From assembly GCF_000953015.1 (NCBI RefSeq), contig NZ_LN794158.1, forward strand, positions 1,550,001 to 1,614,000: 64,000 nt of DNA, written 5' to 3'. The position numbers were made by a program, and so were the translations under genes. A model generated the notes under the pieces. The model had not been told where the DNA came from and made no database searches. It saw nothing but the letters and a program-made list of their open reading frames with translations. The first letter of the stretch is position 1. Each line of letters begins with the position of its first letter. Shown in pieces: positions 48,377 through 55,566 of this stretch. Source of the DNA: Candidatus Methylopumilus turicensis. Its GTDB lineage: Bacteria > Pseudomonadota > Gammaproteobacteria > Burkholderiales > Methylophilaceae.

Positions 48377-48640
48377 ATGGCTGCCAATGCTGTTGTGAGA
48401 GCTCGAGTGAATGAACAAATCAAAGACGAAGCTTCTGTTGTCTTAGAAGCGATGGGACTGACTGTATCTGACGCATTCAGAATTATGATTACACGCATTG
48501 CCAAAGAAAAAGCTTTGCCATTTGAGCCTTTAGTCCCTAATGCTGAAACGATTGAGGCAATGAAAGAAGCAAGAGCTGGAAAACTTCAATCTTTCAATTC
48601 CATTGATGACTTGATGGCTGACTTGAATGCGAACAATTAA
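48377..48640 (+). CDS. dinJ: RelB/DinJ family antitoxin
   Basis: 87 aa. RHH start VVRARVNEQIKDEASVVLEAMGLTVSDAFRIMITRIA, then a toxin-binding tail. ATG at 48377 has AAGGA upstream. Overlaps the toxin gene by 14 bp. Confidence 0.88.
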   Translation: MAANAVVRARVNEQIKDEASVVLEAMGLTVSDAFRIMITRIAKEKALPFEPLVPNAETIEAMKEARAGKLQSFNSIDDLMADLNANN

Positions 48641-48908
48641 ACAAACCAGTCAGTTCAAACGCGACTTTAAGCGCGAATCTAAAGGTAAGCATAAAAAGAC
48701 ATTGGCTGAGGATTTCAAAGCTGTTCTGATATTGCTATTAAGTGATGCTGCTTTACCTGAAAAATATTGTGATCACGCCATGATTGGTAACTGGAATGAC
48801 CATCGCAATTGTCATATCAAGCCCGATTTAATCCTCATGTATCGATTACCTGACGTCAAAACATTACAGCTCGTGCGCTTGGGCTCACATAGTGAGTTAA
48901 GCATATAG
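48627..48908 (+). CDS. yafQ: YafQ family mRNA interferase toxin
   Basis: 93 aa RelE-superfamily. Family pattern TSQFKRDFKRESKGKHKK, then ALPEKYCDHAMIGNWNDHRNCHIKPDLILMYR with the catalytic His residues, and LVRLGSHSELS. Pairs with the upstream DinJ-like antitoxin. Confidence 0.88.
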   Translation: MRTIKQTSQFKRDFKRESKGKHKKTLAEDFKAVLILLLSDAALPEKYCDHAMIGNWNDHRNCHIKPDLILMYRLPDVKTLQLVRLGSHSELSI

Positions 48909-49049
48909 CGATAAGAGTGGGGTGACAGTTGCATCTCAAAGCTAAAGTGAAGCGCTTGCATTGAGCCGTATGGTTCGGCGATGTGAAGTATGCCAAATAC
49001 GGCGTACTGCCACTCCAAGTAGAGTACGCCCTAAGCTGGCTGATTAAGC

Positions 49050-49067
49050 TTTAGCAGTTGCTGGTGC
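49050..49067 (+). other. 18-bp match to porin signal-peptide codons (possible att remnant)
   Basis: TTTAGCAGTTGCTGGTGC is identical to codons 7-12 of porin 3, ending in nine of ten bases of the putative core. It lies in + orientation just beyond the lipoprotein 2 gene, opposite in direction to porin 2. The flanks do not match. On the - strand it can be read as part of a 12-codon ORF, so coincidence through Ala-rich codons cannot be excluded. Confidence 0.4.
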
Positions 49068-49083
49068 ATCACCAAAATTCATA

Positions 49084-49344
49084 TTATTTATTACACTGAA
49101 ACACCAACTCTCGTTTACCACCTACTGGGCTTTGATTACGCTCTTTTAGCGCATAGCCATTTGGGCAGGTTTGTTTTGCACGGTCATAGCAATTGGGCCA
49201 ATCTTCTACTGCGCCATTACAGGTCACTTTGTAGGTTTGGGTTTTAAGATCTATCATTTTTACGGATTGTGCAGCACCTTGTGGATTTGATAAAGCATAG
49301 CAGCCAGACAATAATAATGTGAGCAGTACAGCCAATAATTTCAT
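49084..49344 (-). CDS. Small Cys-rich lipoprotein following porin 2
   Basis: 86 aa from the ATG at 49344. Lipobox LSGC. The mature part is nearly identical to lipoprotein 1 (TCNGAVEDWPNCYDRAKQTC, GGKRELVFQCNK). It sits behind the porin 2 terminator. Function unknown. Confidence 0.85.
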   Translation of the reverse strand: MKLLAVLLTLLLSGCYALSNPQGAAQSVKMIDLKTQTYKVTCNGAVEDWPNCYDRAKQTCPNGYALKERNQSPVGGKRELVFQCNK

Positions 49345-49397
49345 ATTCAACTTTCAAAAAACAGCGATTTCAAAAAACACCATTTAAAACAAGCAAT

Positions 49398-49426
49398 AAA
49401 AAAACGGCATCCGAAGATGCCGTTTT
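49398..49426 (-). terminator. Porin 2 terminator
   Basis: On the - strand AAAACGGCATC-TTCG-GATGCCGTTTT followed by Ts; the UUCG tetraloop makes it very stable. Confidence 0.88.
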
Positions 49427-49453
49427 AACTTAAGTCTGACTAAGAATTAAATC

Positions 49454-50710
49454 CTAGAAGAATAAGATAGCACCAAGAGAAATAGTGTCACTTTCACGGC
49501 TTAATTTACCAGTTAAACTATTGCCACCTGAAGCAAGTGTTCCTTTAGCTGTAATTTCTTGATTTGTATACTCAGCAACCAAGTTTAAACTCTTAGTAAG
49601 TGGGTGATACGCACCAACGATGTATGATTCATTTTGAACTTCGCCTGTAAAGATACCTACGCCACCTTTAGAATTGCTTTGTCCATAAGAAACACCCAAT
49701 TTAGTACCTACGCCAGGAACAGCGAATGTAGCTTGAACATAACCACCGCTGTCATCAGTTTTGAAACCAGTGCCATTGAATAAGCCGCCTGTTCCTACAA
49801 GACTTGTGAATGAAGCACCTGCTTTAGCAGCCGTTGAAATATCTAAAGATGATTTTAGATTAGCTTGGCTATCTAAACCCTCACCATCATAGTAATAACC
49901 AACTAGGCCGAAACCTTGGTATGAAACTTTACCACCGATATCAAAGCCTTTAGATGTGTAGCTTGTTGCACCTTCTGTCTTTTGTGTCAAACCACCCAAC
50001 CATACACGACCAGTTACATCGTTAGCTGCGAAGTCATAAGTTGCCTTAGCTTCGTAACCCATGTCTTGTTGGCCGTTATTGAAGCCTTCCATTACGCCAG
50101 CAGCAACTTGGAAACCATTCCAGTTTGGTGATACGTAAGACATTTGACCTTTCCAGTCAGCGTAGATGTAGCCAGAACCAATACGACCTAGTGTTGATGA
50201 ACCGCCAGCTGCAGAAGCACCGCCAGCACTAACACCAACGCCTAACAAAGTCATGTCTGACAAGATAGCGTCAGAACCGAAAATGCCTAGATCACGACCA
50301 GCTTTGATCGTACCCCATGAAGCATCACCAAATGTCAAGAATGCTTGACGAATGTTTAATGTGTTGTTACCACCAGCTGCAGCACCAGTAGATTGGCCAG
50401 CAGATGTACCAGTGAAGAATGAGAATTGGAACGCAATATCCAAATCATTTTGACGTGTTTTAGCACCAATACCAAAAGCTGCTGGCAATAAACCAGTACC
50501 AATTGTATTGCGATCATCATAGCCTGTACCAGCTTCATCAGCAGATCCAAGTGAAGAGCCATTATAAGTAGCTGAAGCCTTGATATCATCAGTTGATTTG
50601 TTTGTGTAGTAAGCATTAACGTTACCACCGATATCTACAGTCCAATCACCAGCTGGGATTGTGATACCAGCTTGTGCAGATGATGCGAATGCCATAACAG
50701 CACCAGCAGT
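49454..50710 (-). pseudogene. Porin 2, start codon and signal-peptide N-terminus missing (silent body)
   Basis: About 410 mature residues, Porin_4 type, ending GAILFF. The frame enters as ...TAGAVMAFASSAQAGITIPAGDW. Upstream of the TAGA codons it hits a stop (TAA) five codons back, within integrase-flanking DNA. The internal ATG (MAFASSAQAG, 50695) gives only a stub without the basic N-region needed for export. Otherwise intact. Its loops differ from porins 1 and 3, while the strands and the surrounding framework (DFAANDVTGRVW, GAYHPLTKSLNLVAEYT) match closely. Excision of the adjacent element would give it the MNKKLGLAV start. Confidence 0.82.
50699..50708 (-). other. Putative attachment core TGCTGGTGCT in porin 2 (left element end)
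   Basis: The point at which porin 2 stops matching porin 3. In direct orientation with the core at 61594-61603. Confidence 0.6.
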
Positions 50711-50737
50711 TTCAAACCTGTTTTATATTATTGAATT

Positions 50738-51961
50738 TTATAGAGATTTATCCCATCCATTGACAGTAGTCGACTTATAGCTAATGAATGGGGTTATTTT
50801 CTCTAAGTAGTCACCCCACCAAGCCATCATCTCCGTTCGCTCTTTTATGTATTGTGCTCTGTTGTAAGCACGACGCACTTGATTGGCCTCTGTATGTGCC
50901 AGTTGTCTTTCAATTACGTCAGCTCTAAAACTGTTTTCATTAAGTATCGTACTGGCGATTGCTCTAAATCCATGGACTGTCATTCTGTGTTTATAGCCCA
51001 TCAAGTAAAGCGCATAGATCATTGCGTGATCTACAAGGGGCTTATTTGCTTTATGAAAAACTAAGTGATTACTTGGATGTGTTAATTTAATGTGATTAAG
51101 CAAATCAATCGCTTGTTTACTTAAAGGTACAACATGGTCTAGTCGCATTTTCATGCGAGCTGCTGGGATTTTCCAAATAGCGTTGTCCAAATCAAACTCA
51201 TCCCATGTTGCTTGTATTAGCTCATTCTTACGCACAAAGGTCAGTGCCATAAGTTGTAGCGCATATTTCACTATCAAGTCGTCTGCTTTATTGTATTTGG
51301 CAATATTACACATTAGTTCTGGTAGCTCTTGTGGCGTAACAGCATTGAAGTGAACAACAGTATGTGCGTGTAATGCTTTATTCAGTCCCAATGTAATGTC
51401 TTGCTTACACACTTCTATTATCATTGCGTATTGCCATATTTGCTTACAATCATTCAATACACGACGTGCTAAACCATATGCGCCTCTTTCTTCCATTCGT
51501 TGTAGTAACTCCAATAAATCTTTGCGTGTAATGCGCTGAATATTTTTATCAGCAATAAACTTGAAGATATTATTTACCAGTCTCAGCTCAACTTGTTTTG
51601 TGTGATTGGCAGTCCACTTTGAAGCTCGACGAGAAAGCCATTCTGCTGCGATTTTTTTGAACCTTAAATCTGGTCCAGCTACAAACTCTTCTTTAGTTTT
51701 GATTTGGTAATGCGCCAAATGACTTGGATGGCTGTACTTGGCAACAATCACTTGCTCATAAAACGCTTTGGCATGCTCATAGGCGGTGCGCTTATCTGTT
51801 GTTTTCAAACTTCTGCGATAAGTCTTGCCTCTATCCCAATACATCGCTTGCCAATAAGGCGAAGCATTATTCAAATAGATTTTGAGTTTTTTGGGGTAAT
51901 TAGGGACATTTGAAACTGTACCGATAATTGCGGCTGTTATATGGCGTGGCTTTTCTAGCAT
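50738..51961 (-). CDS. P4-type tyrosine integrase (integrase 2), joined to truncated porin 2
   Basis: 407 aa. Same architecture as integrase 1. Catalytic set: Arg in FVRKNELIQ, Lys in MKMRLDHVVPLS, H-x-x-R in TVHGFRAIAST, His in ERQLAHTEAN, Tyr in RRAYNRAQY. A short extra C-terminal tail follows (SYKSTTVNGWDKSL). The stop is 30 bp from the att core in porin 2. Sequence has diverged well away from integrase 1, while the junction position is the same. Confidence 0.9.
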   Translation of the reverse strand: MLEKPRHITAAIIGTVSNVPNYPKKLKIYLNNASPYWQAMYWDRGKTYRRSLKTTDKRTAYEHAKAFYEQVIVAKYSHPSHLAHYQIKTKEEFVAGPDLRFKKIAAEWLSRRASKWTANHTKQVELRLVNNIFKFIADKNIQRITRKDLLELLQRMEERGAYGLARRVLNDCKQIWQYAMIIEVCKQDITLGLNKALHAHTVVHFNAVTPQELPELMCNIAKYNKADDLIVKYALQLMALTFVRKNELIQATWDEFDLDNAIWKIPAARMKMRLDHVVPLSKQAIDLLNHIKLTHPSNHLVFHKANKPLVDHAMIYALYLMGYKHRMTVHGFRAIASTILNENSFRADVIERQLAHTEANQVRRAYNRAQYIKERTEMMAWWGDYLEKITPFISYKSTTVNGWDKSL

Positions 51962-52005
51962 TCCACTAGTTTATTTTCAGACTTTTAACTTGGGCAATCA
52001 AAACC

Positions 52006-52036
52006 AGTCGACCTTCCAATGGACTAAAGGTCGACT
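52006..52036. repeat. Perfect 10-bp-arm hairpin upstream of integrase 2
   Basis: AGTCGACCTT (52006-52015) and AAGGTCGACT (52027-52036) with an 11-nt loop, 45 bp before the integrase 2 start. It shares the AGTCG/CGACT ends with the 18-bp palindromes. Possible operator, terminator or recombinase site. Confidence 0.6.
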
Positions 52037-52059
52037 GTGATTGAGAAGTGCGCAACAAG

Positions 52060-52077
52060 AGTCGTGTTGAAACGACT
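52060..52077 (-). repeat. 18-bp palindromic repeat, copy 1
   Basis: AGTCGTGTTGAAACGACT; the reverse complement equals copies 2 and 5. Lies between integrase 2 and brnT. Confidence 0.85.
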
Positions 52078-52099
52078 ATCTAAATATCAGTTATCTCAA

Positions 52100-52153
52100 C
52101 TAATTAATGTAACTACAAAAATATGTTGTATATTCTAATTAATGTAACTACAA
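52100..52153. promoter_or_regulatory. Tandem 19-bp direct repeats upstream of brnT (operator)
   Basis: CTAATTAATGTAACTACAA occurs at 52100-52118 and 52135-52153, ten bases before the brnT ATG, with a TATATT-type -10 between. Repeat length and phase (35 bp apart) suit cooperative binding by the ribbon-helix-helix BrnA. Confidence 0.6.
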
Positions 52154-52162
52154 TAATTCCAT

Positions 52163-52435
52163 ATGAAGTTCAATTTTGATTCAAACAAAGATGCTATCAA
52201 CTTAGCCAAACATCAGCTCTCACTTGCTGATGCTGCCAATTTAGATTGGATGGCTGCGCTTATATGGATTGATAACAGACATGATTATGGTGAAATTAGG
52301 CAGGTTGGTTTAGTGCCAATGAATCAACGCTTATATGTTGTGGTGTTTGTAGATAAGAAAACTGAACGAAGAATTATTAGTCTTAGAAAAGCTAACAATA
52401 GAGAGTATGAACGATATGAACAAGAAACTGATTAG
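52163..52435 (+). CDS. brnT: BrnT-like toxin (module 2)
   Basis: 90 aa. Diverged member: MKFNFDSNKDAINLAKHQLSL (the KH motif), RRIISLRKANNREYERY at the end. Overlaps brnA by 29 bp. Inside the putative element, beside the integrase, where it could stabilise it. Confidence 0.8.
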   Translation: MKFNFDSNKDAINLAKHQLSLADAANLDWMAALIWIDNRHDYGEIRQVGLVPMNQRLYVVVFVDKKTERRIISLRKANNREYERYEQETD

Positions 52436-52691
52436 ACCAACAGATGAAGAAGATGCCTTAATTACCGCTGCTGCGTTAAGCGATGCTGATGCTTTGCCAT
52501 TAACTGATAGTGAATGGAACGCAGTGAAGGCAAGCGCTAAGCGCGGCCCAGGCAGACCAATAGGCAGTGGCTCTAAAGCACAAGTGACCTTACGCTTAGA
52601 TTTAGAAGTTATTCAAGCACTCAAAGCGACAGGCTCAGGCTGGCAAACCCGCGCTAATGAAGTGTTACGCAAATGGGCTCATCACCAGTAG
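52407..52691 (+). CDS. brnA: BrnA/DUF4415-like antitoxin (module 2)
   Basis: 94 aa. Acidic N-terminus and the family end KRGPGRPIGSGSKAQVTLRLDLEVIQALKATGSGWQTRANEVLRKW, an RHH fold. An ATG three codons later (52416) is equally possible. Confidence 0.82.
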   Translation: MNDMNKKLIRPTDEEDALITAAALSDADALPLTDSEWNAVKASAKRGPGRPIGSGSKAQVTLRLDLEVIQALKATGSGWQTRANEVLRKWAHHQ

Positions 52692-52718
52692 CAACTTTTA
52701 ATGTTGAGCCTCTAGATT

Positions 52719-52749
52719 AAGAAAGTCGTTTCAACACGACTTTCTTTTT
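52719..52749. terminator. Terminator of brnTA module 2, built on palindromic repeat copy 2
   Basis: Arms AAGAAAGTCGT (52719-52729) and ACGACTTTCTT (52736-52746) followed by T-rich sequence. The 18-bp palindrome copy 2 is its core. Confidence 0.7.
52724..52741 (+). repeat. 18-bp palindromic repeat, copy 2
   Basis: AGTCGTTTCAACACGACT, identical to copy 5, lying 33 bp after brnA. Confidence 0.85.
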
Positions 52750-52909
52750 ACCTTACCAACTGCGGATAACTCACTACATTGCCTTTGCCGTACATTGCTT
52801 CTAATTGGAGTTTCGCTTTGTAAGCGTCTTGCGCTTGAACAACAACATTGGTCGTTGTTGTGACTCTCTGTGTCACCACTAATTTCACCAAGCTCTTATA
52901 TGTATTCAT
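52748..52909 (-). CDS. Possible small protein (53 aa)
   Basis: Begins MNTYKSLVKLVVTQRVTTTT and continues NVVVQAQDAYKAKLQLEAMYG, ending VVSYPQLVR. Composition and hydrophobic spacing look protein-like rather than random, with a strand-strand-helix pattern. Convergent with brnA, sharing the palindrome terminator. No strong ribosome-binding site. Function unknown; the region could instead be structured RNA. Confidence 0.45.
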   Translation of the reverse strand: MNTYKSLVKLVVTQRVTTTTNVVVQAQDAYKAKLQLEAMYGKGNVVSYPQLVR

Positions 52910-53560
52910 TTCTGTTTGTTCTCACGCTAAATCAATTACTGTAATTTCTCTCAATACTCTTTCCTACCGAAATCAGGCCTTCCCCAGTAAGTGCCAAATC
53001 AAAACGATTCAAAATTACTTGGTTTTTTATGGTTTCCTTTTGTTTGACATAAATAAATGTACAAGTAAGATTAAGGTTGGCACGCCGATTAAAACAGTGC
53101 TGCGAAGTCCGTTCTTAAACGTGTGACGGTAAGCAAAGTGAGTCTCTTACTACTCGTCCTCATTACACTACCCTTAAATGGATGCCTTAAAACGACGCAC
53201 CTTTGTGCTGTAACGTTTGTAATGTTGTAGATGGTTAGTTACCCAGTAATAGGTAACGTAGGCTTATTGCCAATGAATAAGCTGAAAGTGAGTGGGACTG
53301 CCACATTTGAACCCACAAACATATCTAAATACCGCTTCTGATATAGGCGATAGATATGTTGCGTAAGACGAGCACGTAAAAGGAGACAGCAAAACCTGCC
53401 TTACTTGTTAACTCAAGTTGTGTGTATATCAGTTGTTTGGATACCTCAGTAAAAGTGAATAAACAAGACCATGCCCTTTAACAGGGCGTGGCTTATTCTT
53501 CCTAGTAAAAGAGTTGAACAGCAAAAACTTCAAATCAATATTTAAGTTCATCTATATCAA
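52910..53560. other. Gene-poor stretch with many stem-loops
   Basis: No convincing gene. Hairpins seen include GCAC-CTTT-GTGC (53197-53208), GTTACC/GGTAAC (near 53239-53258), GCTTATT/AATAAGC (near 53262-53282), ACATATCTA/TAGATATGT (near 53320-53359) and CCATGCCCT/AGGGCGTGG (near 53469-53491, followed by a T-rich stretch). Short open frames on the - strand (for example one ending LILLVHLFMSNKRKP at 53027) lack good starts. A structured RNA or decayed small genes are both possible. Confidence 0.4.
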
Positions 53561-53561
53561 A

Positions 53562-53579
53562 AGTCGTTTCAAAACGACT
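53562..53579 (+). repeat. 18-bp palindromic repeat, copy 3
   Basis: AGTCGTTTCAAAACGACT, 8-bp perfect arms around CA, upstream of the small recombinase gene. Confidence 0.88.
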
Positions 53580-53600
53580 ATCAAACAAAAGAACAAAAAA

Positions 53601-53707
53601 ATGTGTTGAGCAAAAGCGAATGCTTTTGTGAAAACACTAGCGAACATCAGTTCGCTCATTAACTCATCGCATAAATATAGAAACAAAGGAACTAAGCAAT
53701 ACCTTTG
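53601..53707 (+). promoter_or_regulatory. Three successive stem-loops in the leader of the small recombinase gene
   Basis: (1) GTGTT...AACAC enclosing CAAAAGC-GAAT-GCTTTTG (about 53602-53636); (2) AGCGAAC-ATCA-GTTCGCT (53639-53656); (3) CAAAGG/CCTTTG with a 12-nt loop (about 53684-53707). Together they fill the 190-bp leader and could control expression or mark a recombination or replication site. Confidence 0.5.
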
Positions 53708-53753
53708 TTATTAACCACGCAGATGACTTAACTAATTGATTAATGGATAGAAG

Positions 53754-54446
53754 ATGAACATAAAGGACATATGGAAAAAAATGGTAGGAAATGAAAACAT
53801 AAGAAAATATGCTGCTAATAATGAAAACAACACATTATTAGAGGATTACATGAAACAGGCACGTACACTTAATGACAAAGAATTAAATCTATTACTGCTT
53901 TACGTAAACACACGCAAATACGCAGAACGCGATCGTTGTATGTTGTTGATGACATACTTCGCAGGAATGCGTATTGGGGAAGTGGCTGCTACAAAGATTA
54001 AAGATGTATTGGGAGCTGATGGCACAATCAAACAAGAAATAAACTTAACAGCAGAACAGACAAAGGGTAAGTTCGCACGCACAGTGGTATTAAATGAAAA
54101 GCTACGCAAAGAGCTATTGGCTTATTTACTGACACGATTTAGCAAACAGGACTTAATTGCTATTCAATACAGTACAGCTAAAGAAAAACCCCTGTTCTCA
54201 ACACAAAAGAGCGAAGGCTTTAACGCCAATACTGCCTGCTATCACTTTCATATGTTATACAAGAGGGCAGGACTTGAAGGTTGTAGCAGTCATAGTGGCA
54301 GACGAAGTTTTTTAACTGAGCTAAGCAGCAAGTCAGTTCCACTTAAAGTCTTAATGGAATTAGCAGGACACAGACAGGCGCAAACAACAATGCGCTATGT
54401 GAACGTCACTCAAGACATGAAACGTGCTGCTGTGGAGTTGATTTAG
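53754..54446 (+). CDS. Small tyrosine recombinase
   Basis: 230 aa, shorter than XerC/D, with only a short N-terminal part. The catalytic set is complete: Arg in GMRIGEVAA, Lys in TKGKFARTVVL, H-x-x-R in SSHSGRRSFL, His in LAGHRQAQTT and Tyr in TMRYVNV. It lies exactly between palindrome copies 3 and 4, the latter starting 3 bp after its stop codon. Distinct from the two P4-type integrases. A relation to the palindromes as its sites is plausible but unproven. Confidence 0.85.
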   Translation: MNIKDIWKKMVGNENIRKYAANNENNTLLEDYMKQARTLNDKELNLLLLYVNTRKYAERDRCMLLMTYFAGMRIGEVAATKIKDVLGADGTIKQEINLTAEQTKGKFARTVVLNEKLRKELLAYLLTRFSKQDLIAIQYSTAKEKPLFSTQKSEGFNANTACYHFHMLYKRAGLEGCSSHSGRRSFLTELSSKSVPLKVLMELAGHRQAQTTMRYVNVTQDMKRAAVELI

Positions 54447-54449
54447 AAG

Positions 54450-54467
54450 AGTCGTTTCAAAACGACT
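54450..54467 (+). repeat. 18-bp palindromic repeat, copy 4
   Basis: AGTCGTTTCAAAACGACT, identical to copy 3, between the convergent recombinase and the 316-aa gene, 3 bp from each stop. Confidence 0.88.
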
Positions 54468-54470
54468 TTG

Positions 54471-55421
54471 CTACACAGGTATGCCAATATCCAATCTATA
54501 GTTTGAGGGTAAAGTTGGCATACGCTCAAACAAACTGATAAAGCTAGCTTCGTTCACTGATGGCGGTTGCCACTCACCTCTCGCAACAGCAGCATCTAAT
54601 TCCTTTTGCTGTTCCTCAGTCCAACGCTGACGCGGTGCTACCTTCTCAAAACTTGGAAACTTACCTATTTCAGCATTGGCAATTAGGGCATCAGCACGTG
54701 CAATCATGCGGCTTACAGCCACTTTCATGCCATTTCGTTTTTTTCTGCCAATTAATACGCCCTCGCCAACACGCGGCATACAGTTTCTAACTAGCTTAAA
54801 GCCAACACCCATTTGATGGGTTGTCATCTTATTAAATGGCGCACCAATTGATGAGCCATCTTGCTTGGCTAACTTAACCAAGTGATTCAAACTCCATATT
54901 TCGTGTGCTCGCTTTAATGTGTCTTTTCTCACGCCAACTAATTTTGCCAATGGACGTTTAGCGTTACTAATTCGCCCCCGCTGGTTTTTTGTTTCAGCAA
55001 TTCGATTGGGATGCTTTCTAATCTCAGCCAATACTTGTCTAGCTATTGTGCGTTCAGTTAAGTTGAGCGGAATTTCAACAATCAAATAGTTATCTCGTGT
55101 TGGACTGACATTACTAAAGTAATCATCAAGTCTTTTTACATGGGGCAGTTTTATTTGCTCAACAAATATTTCTCTGCCCTTATTTCGCCACCAGTAATCA
55201 AAGCTGTGCGTGTAAACATCGCCAAAGTCACGCCACATCGATTTTAAGTCTTCATCTAATGTATTGCCCTGCTGCTGACATACCCACCAATAGTCTTTGC
55301 TTAACCTCAAATACTCCCACCACCAACGCTGAACACTTTCTAAAGCACCACGCAATTCACTTTCTTCAGTTTTATAGGTGATGCGTGGTGAGCTTTTAAG
55401 TTGTCTGCTTGGCTGTTTCAT
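54471..55421 (-). CDS. Hypothetical protein of the element (316 aa)
   Basis: Not recognised. Trp/Tyr-rich N-terminal third (VQRWWWEYLRLSKDYWWV, YWWRNKG), basic middle with a possible helix-turn-helix (AKRPLAKLVGVRKDTLKRAHEIW) and a charged C-terminus (RQRWTEEQQKELDAAVARG). No membrane segment or signal. The middle suggests DNA binding, perhaps a replication or control protein of the element; this is a guess. Convergent with the recombinase, divergent from the 268-aa gene. Confidence 0.65.
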   Translation of the reverse strand: MKQPSRQLKSSPRITYKTEESELRGALESVQRWWWEYLRLSKDYWWVCQQQGNTLDEDLKSMWRDFGDVYTHSFDYWWRNKGREIFVEQIKLPHVKRLDDYFSNVSPTRDNYLIVEIPLNLTERTIARQVLAEIRKHPNRIAETKNQRGRISNAKRPLAKLVGVRKDTLKRAHEIWSLNHLVKLAKQDGSSIGAPFNKMTTHQMGVGFKLVRNCMPRVGEGVLIGRKKRNGMKVAVSRMIARADALIANAEIGKFPSFEKVAPRQRWTEEQQKELDAAVARGEWQPPSVNEASFISLFERMPTLPSNYRLDIGIPV

Positions 55422-55566
55422 TTGAACATCTCACAAAGTGTTATCAGTTAATTATCGCTAAAATAGTGTTAAATGATTATAGCCTAGAATATGAATTGTC
55501 GATAGAGCGAACACACACAAAACGCAATATCGCATTTTTTAATTTCTATTTGAAAGGTAACAAATC

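Noticed and set aside
52763-52880. Hairpins AAGCG/CGCTT, ACAACAAC/GTTGTTGT and GTGAC/GTCAC as parts of a non-coding RNA
   Set aside because: They lie within a plausible coding frame on the - strand (52748-52909), so repeats of Thr/Val codons explain them at least as well.
52848-53126. 92-aa open frame on + in the gap before the small recombinase
   Set aside because: Low-complexity, no family pattern or ribosome-binding site, and it is antisense to the more protein-like 53-aa frame.
53281-53325. T-arm-like sequence (GTGGGTTCAAAT on the - strand) suggesting a tRNA or tmRNA end
   Set aside because: The T loop is not closed by a matching stem at the right distance and no acceptor stem or CCA is found.
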